Origin: Chamaea fasciata
Taxonomy: Eukaryota; Chordata; Aves; Passeriformes; Sylviidae
DNA length: 64,000 nt
Reading direction: 5' to 3'
NCBI GenBank assembly: GCA_029207755.1
Contig: JARCOQ010000016.1
Location: forward strand, 12,607,307 to 12,671,306
The position numbers and the translations under genes are program-made. The notes under the pieces are model-generated. The model ran no database searches. It saw only the letters and a list, made by a program, of their open reading frames with translations, and was not told where the DNA came from. Below are positions 13,097 to 24,700 of the stretch, one piece after another; position 1 is the first letter of the stretch, and each line of letters begins with the position of its first letter.

Positions 13097-14101
13097 GCCC
13101 CTGGGGCAGGTGGCCTCCGCTGTCCCCTCCTCCCCGAGGTCCCTCCGCCCTTTCCAGACAGCTCCTGTGACCTTGCAGCCACTGAGCATTCCGAGCTCTC
13201 TCCCCTGGCCCATCAGTCATGTAATTAAAGTCTTTTACTCCTACTTTAGGACTCTAGCCAGGTTGAGACATATGTTACTTAGGCATTTTACTGAACCATT
13301 AATTCAGTGCAGACTTTTGTTAGTCTGATTTTTTTTTTTTTGCCCAGCTATTGCATTTTAACACTTACTGAGCACAGAACTGGGCAATTAGAGCCCTTGA
13401 CAATGAAGTTTTCCTATTATATTTCCCTCACATTAATCAAAGGCAGAGATTTATCAGCTGGTTTAAAGGTCTGGATGTTGGATTGCTGTTCTAATTCATC
13501 TCTGCTTTGATTATGCCCTTGCCCATCAGCTCATAATTAATGTTTATAGTGATTACCACCAGCTGTTCAGCACCAGGGATGCAAGAGGGGCAGGAAGGTT
13601 CCTGAGGAGAGGCCAGGCTGCTGCACGGCCACCTCTTGCAGCAGCCACATGTTCTGTGACACACCCACCAAGAGCCCAAAACGCAGCAATGAACACCCAG
13701 AGACCTCACAGCCCCACTGTCTTTAGGAAAGCAGAGCTGAGTGATGATGAATGAGAGCTCAGAGCACACCGAGAGCCAGGCTGGAAACCATCCCAGAGGG
13801 AACAGCAGTGGATGTAGGCACAGGCAGGTGGCAGAGATGTCACACTGACAGGGTAAGGCAGCTCGGAGTACAGACAGGACTGCTGCGCAATACAGGTAAT
13901 GCTGAAACACAGCAAAGGAATCCACAGAAAAAACCTCTACTAGATCATGACCCGAAATCTGCTCTTTATTACACCAAACCAACGAACAGCGACCTGTAAA
14001 CATGAGGAACTTTCCACAATCATTTAGCAAGCAGGAACAAGTGTTGCTTAATTCATATCCTCAAACATGACACAGGCATTTCAAGTCAAGAAAGGGAGAA
14101 C

Positions 14102-14135
<34 letters not shown>

Positions 14136-14136
14136 G
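14102..14136. repeat. (ATT)n microsatellite
   Basis: About eleven uninterrupted ATT units. The flanks are unique. Confidence 0.95.
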
Positions 14137-14765
14137 CCACCTGCATTTTTCAAATGCAATAAACCAATAATTATTTAAAACAAATGTGTAATTGAACTAC
14201 TATACTCTATTTTTAACTGCTTTTTCTTGACCACTACACAAAAACCTGGTACTGCTAATGCAGAAAGGGAAATCACTTTTAACTGTGCAGCAGGTGAGCA
14301 TTACATGACTTTTTCCAGCTTCTTCTTGGGCCAACACCACGGAACAAAGCGCCAGAGAAAACCAATCTTTACAATTCTCTGCTACACCAGTTCACCTTGT
14401 GTTTACATTGCCTTTTTTCCTAATATTACCACTTTAAAACCTGAGTATCAGAGTGAAAAAAAAGAAGGGAAAGCTGCTACATTTTCAAGGAGGAAGTCAC
14501 ACATAAAATGCTATTTTATGGTTTGTAAAACCAAACCAAACAAACAATCCTGAGTGACTTTACCAAAGGGTGCTGAAGACAAGGACAAAAAGGCTCGCTG
14601 GGAATCCAGTTCACACTGGCAGGAAATCAATATTTCAGGCATTGACAAGACACAAACACAATGGAAAACATTCTGACAAAGACAGGGAGCTATAAAGAAT
14701 CCATGTTTTATACCTAAACCTCAAAGCACCTGAAGGTTTTCTCCACAGCAACTCAATACAATCCT

Positions 14766-14767
<2 letters not shown>

Positions 14768-14825
<58 letters not shown>
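14768..14825. repeat. Poly(T) tract, 58 bases
   Basis: A pure run of 58 T, much the longest homopolymer in the window. No AATAAA-type signal or retrocopy body is evident on the minus strand beside it (to the right). Length accuracy in any assembly is doubtful at such a run. Confidence 0.95.
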
Positions 14826-16009
14826 CCCTCACTTTCTGACCTGAAATTTAGAAGCAGCAGCGTTAAATGCAGGAATAAATGGCAGGATCTGTGGAACCGA
14901 AGTTCCAGCTTTGCGATGAGGATGAATTTTGGGTTTGCCTTATCACTGTGTGCGGTCAGATGTCAGAACTGTGCCCACATTCACCCCTCCTTCTCCCCCT
15001 CTCCAGGAGGATTAAAAGAACTCAGCAAGGATGCAGGGCTGTCCCAGGGCCACCTGCCCGGGAGATCTCACACTTGTCATCCTCACTGGATTCCCCACAG
15101 GGCACTAACAAATGCCAGGACCCCATCCATCGATGGGGGGCACTTGGGGCTTTATCTTGTTAAAATGGTAACATGAAAGCTTTTTCTCACCTTCTGTTTG
15201 CTGCTGAATGAAGAATGAATCCTACTCTGAAATGGCCTGCAAGAGCTCTTGCTTAAGTTCATCAAGTGGCCACAACTCAACTGCAATGTTTTGTTGGAAG
15301 AAATGTTCACACTTATAATAAAGTATCCACTCAACCCCTTAATTTCCTTGATGGCAGATACTGCTGGAAACAGCCTAAAACTCTGCAGATTTTATCACAT
15401 ATTAATGCTAAAACTGAATAGAGCCCAAGAAGAATTTCCTGTAGGCACATCGAATCCCAGTCCTCTCACCTAATCAAGGTGCAGTGATTTTCTTGGGTTT
15501 TAATTGGTTTAATATTTTCCTAAGGACATGTTTTCCATGACCATACTTCCCCAGGACGTGATGATGAACATGCTGAGTTACTGCAGAACCGCATCTGCAG
15601 GAGACAGGAATTTGTGTTGGGTACTTGAAACTAAGCAAGAGATGAGAAACATAAACTGAGTTTTATAATTAAAAAATTATATATATATGTGGATAGACCG
15701 ATTTCAGTTCTTAAGCATCAACAACTATACACATCTCTCTGAAGAGTTGATACATCCATTCTGGGATGCATCATAAACTGGCCAAAAATACAGAACCAAA
15801 AAGAGATTTTTCATGAACATGCACAATGAAGTCCTCTAGTCCCACACATGGGCAGTTTTGAGGAATATTCAGTTTTATGTCTGTGTGTGCATGCTGCTTC
15901 TTTCCTTTATTGTAGGAAAAGGTATCAGAAAGGACCAGTAAGGGCCCTGCTTTTAGCCAAAACTGTGACTGGATTAATTTCTTTCCCTATGAGCAGCTAG
16001 GTGTGAAAA

Positions 16010-16680
16010 TTAATAACCTGTCAAATCGTGAACATTTCTAAAAATATCATTAAAATAAATATATATCTCATTTCCTCATATAATTCACTCGTGCAAAGCT
16101 GCTCAGTTTGGCTTATGGCAAGCCCGCTGGATCCTCCAAGAAAGTGCATTTAAGAGCACCTACAATTAACATGGGTTTATCTCATTAATACAGACTATGG
16201 CATTATTGCACAATAATCCCTGACAAATTGATCATTATCAATAGCTAATGACTACTTTGTTAACTAATTGCCCGGGGGCAGAAGCGTGTCTGGGGGAGAG
16301 ACGCACTTTGCAAGGAAAAGTAACAGCTATTAAGAGCCATAAAGTTTGTGTCGGGAAGTGCTCCCGGCATTATAAATCCCCCAAACTGCTCCTGCTAACG
16401 ATTCCTGGTGCAAAAAGGCAGAGGCGGCTTCCAGAGGCAGGAAAACCATTCCGTGCCTGGGGAATGCGCGGGCTGCACCAATTAGAATGAGGGATGCAGC
16501 CCACGGCAGGCGGGAGGCAGCAGAAACAACCCCATCACACACGCCCAGGAGCCTCGGGAAGGAGCGGGACTTCGGCAATGCCTGCGGTGAGGAACTGATG
16601 AACTAATTCACTGGAGATGCTCCAGGAATGCCGGGACAGCCGCTGGGACAGCCCAGAGCGGCCACGCGGGGCTTTGGGGT
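16010..16680. promoter_or_regulatory. Possible regulatory block with mild CpG enrichment
   Basis: The first 250 bases are AT-rich, complex and dense in homeodomain-type cores (for example TTGATCATTATCAATAGCTA, TTAACTAATTG). The following 400 bases switch to GC-rich sequence with many CpGs, including CCGGCATTATAAATCCCCC, which resembles a TATA element on the plus strand. A GC-rich block beside a conserved-looking AT block is typical of vertebrate enhancers or minor promoters. No exon is visible, and conservation cannot be tested here. Confidence 0.25.
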
Positions 16681-16687
16681 TGGGGGT

Positions 16688-17652
16688 TGGTTCAGCATCC
16701 CCTGGAATCCATGCCAGGTGACTGATAACACCCCTGGTTCAGGATCCCCTGGAATCCATGCCAGGTGTCTGATGACACCCCTGGTTCAGCATCCCCTGGA
16801 ATCCATGCCAGGTGACTGATGACACCCCTGGTTCAGCATCCCCTGGAATCCATGCCAGGTGTCTCTGATGACACCCCTGGTTCAGGATCCCCTGGAATCC
16901 ATGCCAGGTGTCTGATGACACCCCTGGTTCAGCATCCCCTGGAATCCATGCCAGGTGACTGATGACACCCCTGGTTCAGGATTCCCTGGAATCCATGCCA
17001 GGTGTCTCTGATGACACCCCTGGTTCAGGATTCCCTGGAATCCATGCCAGGTGTCTGATGACACCCCTGGTTCAGGATTCCCTGGAATCCATGCCAGGTG
17101 TCTCTGATGACACCCCTGGTTCAGGATTCCCTGGAATCCATGCCAGGTGTCTGATGACACCCCTGGTTCAGCATCCCCTGGAATCCATGCCAGGTGACTG
17201 ATGACACCCCTAGTTCAGGATCCCCTGGAATCCATGCCAGGTGACTCTGATGACACCCCTGGTTCAGGATTCCCTGGAATCCATGCCAGGTGACTCTGAT
17301 GACACCCCTGGTTCAGGATTCCCTGGAATCCATGCCAGGTGTCTGATGACACCCCTGGTTCAGGATTCCCTGGAATCCATGCCAGGTGACTCTGATGACA
17401 CCCCTGGTTCAGGATTCCCTGGAATCCATGCCAGGTGACTCTGATGACACCCCTGGTTCAGGATTCCCTGGAATCCATGCCAGGTGTCTCTGATGACACC
17501 CCTGGTTCAGGATTCCCTGGAATCCATGCCAGGTGACTGATAACACCCCTGGTTCAGGATTCCCTGGAATCCATGCCAGGTGACTCTGATAACACCCCTG
17601 GTTCAGGATTCCCTGGAATCCATGCCAGGGGCGCTGCCAGGTGACTCTGATA
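16688..17652. repeat. Minisatellite, 47/50-bp unit, 20 copies
   Basis: Twenty tandem units share the core GGAATCCATGCCAGGTG and the linker GATGACACCCCTGGTTCAG. Units are 47 bp, or 50 bp when an extra CTC follows the CAGGTG core; the two lengths are interspersed. A second variable position is CAGCATCCCC versus CAGGATTCCC. Neither length is a multiple of three, so the open frames seen on both strands are repeat shadows. Each unit carries one CAGGTG E-box. The last unit has an extra partial duplication (CCAGGGGCGCTGCCAGGTG). Confidence 0.97.
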
Positions 17653-18348
17653 CCATAAAAGCAGCACATCCTCCCGGGAGCACTCAGGGAGCTGCAGGAC
17701 ACAAGTCTGAATCCCAAACTTCAGCAAGCACACTCTGGTTTGAGCAACTCACCCAGCCAAGGGTGGAGACCGCTGGAACTTCATCTCTGGGGAGCAGATC
17801 TCACCCCTCTGGGCTTCCTGAGATACATTCAAATTGTCGCCTGGTTATCGAATATCAGATTATAGTTCAAGCACGTTTTTCTCCTTTAAGTGGACACATC
17901 TGCATTCTCCACACGGAATCATTACCAGTCCATCTCCTGCCTCCCTCCACAGCCTCATTAAACACACACAAGTTTCAGTTTGCCCACCCAGAGCTTCTCT
18001 GTTCCCCTCAAATGAAAGAGCAATTTTGAAGAATGCCAGAACTACTGATCTGCCTTTCTTTTGTGGGTTTTCAAATGTTCAAACACCCCAGCTTCAAAAA
18101 GGACAAAGTTTGCTGGTTTGATTATCCTGTACTGCACTGCAAGGAAATAGCAACTTGAAGAAGGAACTAGCATATAAAAAGGAAGAAAAAGAGATGAAAT
18201 TTGCTCATGTGGAAGGAGTATGGACTATGAACAAAAGGGATGAAAAGCAGAGAAATAACAAGATGGGCAAGAAGAGAAAGCAAGAGTTATGCTAGAGATG
18301 AACAATACAACTTTGAGTGAGTTTTTAGGGGGTAATAAATGCATTATA

Positions 18349-18377
18349 AATATGGGATCCCATATTAAATATAGGTG

Positions 18378-18410
<33 letters not shown>
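18349..18410. repeat. 18-bp perfect palindrome plus (TA)n
   Basis: AATATGGGATCCCATATT is a perfect 18-bp palindrome at 18349-18366. Twelve bases further on, an uninterrupted (TA) run of about 15 units begins. The pair is a cruciform-prone simple sequence. Confidence 0.9.
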
Positions 18411-18412
<2 letters not shown>

Positions 18413-18565
18413 AAAACTTAAAAATCCATGAAAGTTGGTATTGCCACAAAATTAGGGAGGGGCAGAGGGCAGCAGCTGCAGAACACCCCATGTTCAAACT
18501 GTCATACCAAGAGCTCTCCGTGCATTTTGACAGGAAGAGATGCTGAATATTTATGGGAAAAGTAC

Positions 18566-18589
18566 AAAAAAAAAAAAAAAAAAAAAAAA
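18566..18589. repeat. Poly(A) tract, 24 bases
   Basis: A pure run of 24 A. There is no AATAAA just upstream and no retrocopy body is recognised. Confidence 0.9.
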
Positions 18590-21080
18590 GATCTCTCCTG
18601 AGCCCTCACTATCCTTTCATGCCAATCCCAAGTTAACGTGCAATGTATCATCAAAGCAACATGACAGTGATGGTACGGAATTTATGAGAGATGTCCCGTG
18701 TCTTATTAAATAGGAATTGAAAGCAACAGGGTAGAACAGAGGAGCACAATAACATTGTCTTCACATTTCCCAAGACTGAGAAAATGGGTCTTTTCTTTTT
18801 CTTTTTTTTTTTTTGTAAGGGGAGAAAGAGATAATATGAATGTAAATTAAATAATGTTTCCTTCTGAAGACCTGCTAGATCAAAAGCAGATAAAGTGATA
18901 AAGTTAATTACAGATCTCTGTGCTACATAATTCATCTTAACTATACAATTCACCTTCATGAAATGTGAAGCTCTTGTTTAGGGAAAAAAAAAAATCAAAA
19001 ACCAAAACAACACCAAAACCAAACCACTCTTCTTTCCTCAAAAAAATTTTTCCTAGTTTTCTTTTTAGTTATCTGCAAAATAAAAGAAAGGTGTTATAAG
19101 TTGCAAAGGACCTTTGTAGACTTTTGGGGAAGGACTTGGAATAGGTGGAAGCAGCATCTTACAGTGTCAGTGCTTGTTCAACCCTGAAAGGCAGGAGCAC
19201 CTAGATTAGAAATTACCTGGGAAAAGAGATTATATATTAATATAACAAAAAGAGATTATTTTTTAATATAATCAGTCATAATGGTGATGTCCATAGGCAA
19301 GTCATCCACACTGGGAAAAAACTCTGAATTTTCAGTCTGACTCTAGGACCCTGATCTCTCAGATAATGCTCTCTCACCCAGTAACCTCTATATCCATCCC
19401 CAAGCTTCCATCAGAAATTAAACATACAACTTTGAAAGATATTCAGGACTCCTAACGAAGCCTTGAAGTGACAAAATAATCCAGGACATCTCAGTTTCAT
19501 TTCTACTGGCCATCCAAATACTTCAGGCCTATGGCAAATATTATAATTATTTATTCCTGCTCCATTTATCTGTCACATAGGAACTGGGATGGGAAGCTTT
19601 GCAGGCCTGGAAAAGGAAGGCACCAATGTTTAGCTGGGACCTGGCTGTTTAGATCCATGTGTTTTTACATCTAATACCAGAGCTGTTAATGCATGCCCAC
19701 CCTGAAATAAACTGCTTTTGCAACAGTGATTAATATTAGCAATGCAAATACTGTAATTAAAATATAGATCAGCTTTGGCCTTCCTCTTTTCTGTGATGTC
19801 AGTCCTGCCCAAAGTGTCAAACTGTCATTTGTATCTCTTCAGGCCACTCCTGTAAGCAGCCATATGTTTCTGTGCATCAAACCAGCGACTCAGAAACGAT
19901 ACCCCAACACCAGGAATGCTTTACAGCCAGGATTCCTGCTCACCAGAGTACTTCAAAGGTATCACATGCTCATCAGAGCAGTGCCAAAAGAACAATAAGT
20001 ACCTGCTGAGGCAGAATGGGATGTGCCGTGTCAAATATTTAAGCACCTGCACATTATGTTCAATTTCTTTCAAAACATAATTGCCTGGGAATTTTGAGAG
20101 AAGAGACAACTCCCATACCTGGTGCCAGAGAGGAAAGGATGTAAAAGGCAGACTCATTCCCCCATGGCTGCACTGCTTCTTGTTTGACCCAGATCGTGCC
20201 TCTGAATCCTCTCCTGCCAGACCCTTGTTTCCAGTGAGCACCTCAGAGCTGCCAGGATATTTCCTGCAGTGCCTGATGTGTTTGTTCAACACTCTCTCAA
20301 ATGTCATAGCTGCCGAACCAAGTCATTTATTGTACTTGTTTCCCGAGGCTTTCTTTTGAAATTTTGTTGTCCTGTTTCTTGCATCCTGAGAAGTGCAACT
20401 GGCACTGTAAGCACTGTGGACATGCCAGAGTGAAACCCTTGCAATAGAAGCACTCCTGGGGATGGAAAGCACCTCTCAAGTGCAGGAGATTTCAAACCTG
20501 TGAATTCTGTTAAAAAAACATCCCATTCAAACTTTACCACAGGAACTACTCCTTCACGCAGAGCAGGTGATGTTTCAGGTCTTCAAAATTGCAAATTGAA
20601 TGTTAGTACTAGAATTTAATTCTATTAACTCCAGGAGGTGACAGGAACATTGAAGGGAACAGAAAGAAGGAGCTGATGTCAAGCGCATGAGGGAAAATTA
20701 AGACATGCTGGAGTAGGAACAGTTAATTCAGAGCTCAGTCAATAAGACGGCATACAGTGTGAGTAGAGGAAGTAACAACAGGCAAACAAGAATTAGCATG
20801 CAACAAGAAGAAATTAAAATGTCTCTTTCTCATCTCAGAGACAGCTCTGGCTCTGCTGTAGATCTCTGGCCAGCAAAGATGGAAGGGAAGGACATTTTGT
20901 TGTGGCAAAACACTACAAATGTGAACCCCAAGTTTGGATTAGTACCTGCTCTGAGTGTGTGGGATGGTCGAGGCAAGCCCCAGCCGTGCTCAGTGTGCTG
21001 CTGCAGCACTGCCAGGCACTCCTGGGACAGACACACACCTCCTGTCTCCTGCCCTCCTCCTCCTCTGCCAGCTCACTGAG

Positions 21081-21372
21081 TGCCCCAACAGCACCAGCCC
21101 TCTCTGCAGCATCCTGGAATTCTCCTTCCCAGGAAAACCTGTGTGCCACTGGGTGCCCAAACAGCACCAGCCCTCTCTGCAGCATCCTGGAATTCTCCTT
21201 CCCAGGAAAACCTGCGTGCCACTGGGTGCCCAAACAGCACCAGCCCTCTCTGCAGCATCCTGGAATTCTCCTTCCCAGGAAAACCTGCGTGCCACTGGGT
21301 GCCCAAACAGCACCAGCCCTCTCTGCAGCATCCTGGAATTCTCCTTCCCAGGAAAACCTGCGTGCCACTGGG
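21081..21372. repeat. Minisatellite, 73-bp unit, 4 copies
   Basis: Four head-to-tail 73-bp units contain GCACCAGCCCTCTCTGCAGC and TTCTCCTTCCCAGGAAAACC and differ at only a few bases (such as GTGTGCC versus GCGTGCC). Near-identity implies recent amplification. Because 73 is not a multiple of three and the unit lacks stops, overlapping ORFs of 70-190 codons arise on both strands; none is a gene. Each unit contains a pyrimidine tract ending in CAG, resembling a plus-strand splice acceptor. Confidence 0.97.
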
Positions 21373-21629
21373 ATCCTACTTTCAAGGAAATCTGTAAAAC
21401 GGAAAATTTCAATTCCCACCCCGAAACACATGCCTCGGTGCTGAACTTTGTGACGCTTCCAGATCCCATTTTAGCGAGCACAGTTCCTGTCCACAAAGCA
21501 CTGTTTCAGCATGAGAGGAGAACGACAGCACCCACCTGAACCTCACCTGGGTAATTTACCTTAGCACGCTTCTGAACTGGAGAGTTTGAGAGTTCAAGGA
21601 GTGGGCAGAAAAACCATCCCAACAAGCAG

Positions 21630-21750
21630 TACCCAAGGATTAAATCTCCAGAAGAATTACCCTTCCAAGGATCAAATCTCCACAGGAATTACCCTTCTAA
21701 GGATTAAATCTCTACAGGAATTAATTGCAAAAATTACCCTTCTAAGGGCC
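21630..21750. repeat. Minisatellite, ~32-bp unit, about 4 copies
   Basis: Diverged tandem copies of GAATTACCCTTCTAAGGAT followed by TAAATCTCCACAG, the last interrupted by an AATTGCAAAA insertion. It lies only about 260 bp beyond the 73-bp array and is unrelated to it in sequence. Confidence 0.85.
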
Positions 21751-24700
21751 TTTCTGCAGAACTCACACTGGCGCCTGTCTGGGCCTGTGGTATTATCTGG
21801 GCATCTCCATCCATCCCCTACAAGACAGAAGGGTTTAACCTAGAACTCCCTAAAATGAACCAACAGTTCCAATTAGTTTAATTACTGATTTACCAATATT
21901 GTATACAATTAAAAGTAGCAATTCTACCAGGCTCTGATCAACATCACTTCGAGCTGAAAATAGATCAATGGTATTTACTACTTTATATCACATAAGAATA
22001 TTATAAAATATCATTAAAATATATTGAAGTGCAAAACCATGAATATTTCTTTCAGGCTTTGGTATCCAATGAGAATGAAAAGTCATCTCAATCCATTTGT
22101 TTTTTTGCAGGTGCAAACATTTCCTCGGAAACAGGCCAAGGAGACGCCATTTATAATTTGAAATTGTACTAAATGTAGCATTAAAGAACAAATAAAGAAT
22201 TAATATGTTTGGTACATACATAAGGTAGTTGAGTATAAAGGTTGGTGAGCCTTATTTAAAAAGTCTCATACATGTAAACTTTGTCCAAAATTCCAAATAT
22301 TGCTCGTCCCAAGAAAAAAACAAACATCTTCCATCATCAAATCAGTGCTGCGACAAGAAGTGACCTTCCCATTTATTTCACTGCAATATATATATATATA
22401 TAAAAATATAAATCTGTTTGGGTAAAAGCTGCAACCACTAAAGTGAGATGCCCCAAAGCCACACACAAAAGCAGGATCACGCAAGGAAAGCATTTTAGTG
22501 ACACCCAAAATGTGAAGTTACTTCACATCCCCACGCCCATCCCTGTAACTTTGCCTACACAACTCTTCTGCTACACAGGCTTTACTGTTTCCCTTTCCAG
22601 CATCTTCACACCCTTCATGATATTTCTCAACATATTTGCACTGCTAAAAATGCTTGATTTGGCTTTTTTCCCTGCCGTGGCTGAGGCTGTGTGTGACCTT
22701 GAATTGAATGCCATTGTAGCAAGCTGCCTCACCATGGGAGTTCTCTCTTTTCTCAGGTTTGAGCACAGGATCTTTGATTTGGTAAAGCAGCACTGGAACA
22801 GCTGATGCAGCACTCAGTAATTCCCTGCAGCCACAGAGGTTTATGGCTGGTCCAGGCTTCAGCAGGAGCAGCAGTGTTTTACACACACGCACACAATATC
22901 CTTTGAGGAAGGCACTTTGCAAAGTGCTTTGAAAACACTGAGTTTCACAGCCCCCCCGAAGGTGACTGAGGAGGATACAGGTATTGCTGCAGCTCCCTGC
23001 AGTGGCAGGGCCAGCAGGAATTCAATAATGCACCGTGAAAACAATAAATCCAGCTGGAATTACAGTGATCTCAAAGCTTAAAAAAACCCCAAAACAAGCA
23101 GTCAAAAGCCCTTTTTTTATTTTTTTCTACAATGCTCCTTAACGCTATGCTTGGAGAACTGACTGGGAATAATCACAACACTCCTGGGCCCTACACGAGT
23201 CTCCATTTCCACACCTCATGACAGCAGAGTATCAGGAGACCCCAGCAGAAGTTCTCTGATCAGCAGCCTTCAAAACCCAGTGGAAATACCTACAACTCAA
23301 TCTCATCCCAGTGAAACTTGCAGATCAAAGGAAATAGACTAGGTTAATGAAAATCGCCAGAGTTTTGCTGTACCTTTTATTTAAATGTGTGACTCAAACC
23401 AAGACGAGGTCTGCCTCGTGATGGAATATGAAATAATCATGCTTCTTGCCCCAGAAATAGTTAACAGGATACCAAGTATGACAGCAGTGTGCATACAGCT
23501 GAAACGGCAAATAGTGAAGTGAAAAATCATCTAATTTTGTTACACAGGGGTTATAATGCAACAGATGTCTCTAATTCCCCAAAGCATCCAGAGCAAGCAA
23601 AAAGACCCAAATCTCTGATATTTTGTACATCACAAATCTCTGGGTGATGCTGCAATGGGTATTTAGCAAAAGGGGGAAAAAATGTTCAAACTCCAAAGGT
23701 TTTTTTCTGGAAACTTCAAAAACTATACTGAGAATGAGGAAGCTTTCCAACAAATAATGAATAGAACTTTCTTGCAAGTTTTTTGTTTTTAAATAAGTAC
23801 TTCAAGGGATACAGGAGAGGCTCAGACAGGAAACTTGACACCAGTCCTGGCCTCCGAAATGTGGGACAGTGGCAATGTAAATTGAATTACACATCATGGA
23901 ATGTATTGTAGGAGACAAATTTGTAGGACACAAATTAATTTGCACAGGTTATCTACCTTCCAGCAGCTCCCCGGATTTCCATGGCCTGTGCAACACTTGA
24001 AAGGTTTGCTCCAGCCCATCTTCCTCCTCATCTCCCTGCTCTGCATTATGCCAGATTATTCTGCTATATAGGTCAAACTCCCTCGCAGAAAAGACCCACA
24101 TCTCTTTGTGATATGTAAGGCCAGAGATGTTAACTTCTGAAAGCCGTGCCAACCCCATGACAATTATTTCAATTTCACGTAAAGGCCTTTAAATAGATCA
24201 GCTTAGTAAATGATTATGCGGCACTTTCCTATTAAAAACCCTCTTTCCACAGTGAGCCAGAGCTGCTCATACCCACTCTGAGGAAGCATCTGAAGCCTGT
24301 GCACCATTTCCTGCAGCAGCCAAACACTCCTATTTTTCAGTATCTGATAAATGCACAAGGAAATCTGTGCATGCACTGTGTTCATTAATGACACCAACGT
24401 GTCCTTGGAGAGACTGGAGATGAAAAGGCCATTGGATAAGAGTGATGCCTACATTTTAATGGTTTGACACAGGAGCTGTTTAAAAGTGTTCCCCATTTTA
24501 GTGGTGTGCCCCCAGCTTGCGTGCACACAGCTGAAGAAAAAATGAGTTTCAGAGACTATAATTCACACGAGGGCTTGAGGAAAAAAAGAAGACGGAAACC
24601 AAAAAAAATCTTGATCATTTTAACTTGCTTTAATCCCCGCAATAACATAGTAAACATTCCATAATCTAACTACAAAATTCCTATTAAACAACTACGAAAA

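Larger units (their letters stand above)
8338..16009. other. Unique intron-like DNA with simple repeats
   Basis: Mostly single-copy AT-rich sequence. It contains a homeodomain-site inverted repeat at 9.35-9.42 kb, a long ORF at 10.8-11.5 kb, and several homopolymer or trinucleotide tracts, each listed separately. No exon or transposon could be assigned elsewhere in the stretch. Confidence 0.5.
17653..21080. other. Unique DNA with simple repeats, no gene seen
   Basis: Single-copy sequence with a palindrome plus (TA)n at 18.35-18.41 kb and a poly(A) at 18.57 kb. A purine-rich segment lies at 18.16-18.28 kb. A 29-bp near-duplication of AAAGAGATTAT-containing sequence lies at 19.22-19.27 kb. No exon or transposon was recognised. 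Confidence 0.5.

Noticed and set aside
13019..13220. Poly-Gln protein segment on the minus strand
   Set aside because: Three overlapping frames are open only because of the (GCT)7 repeat and GC-rich flanks; no splice sites or start support an exon.
14768..14900. Processed pseudogene or SINE with a minus-strand poly(A) tail at the 58-base T run
   Set aside because: No polyadenylation signal, target-site duplication or recognisable body next to the tract.
16688..17652. Possible CRISPR-like repeat array
   Set aside because: The units are contiguous near-identical repeats without unique spacers, and the context is vertebrate; this is a minisatellite.
16739..17717. Repeat proteins encoded by the 47/50-bp array
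   Set aside because: Unit lengths shift the frame from one copy to the next and similar ORFs appear on both strands.
20902..21539. Overlapping ORFs of 105-194 codons on both strands
   Set aside because: They are shadows of the four 73-bp repeat units.
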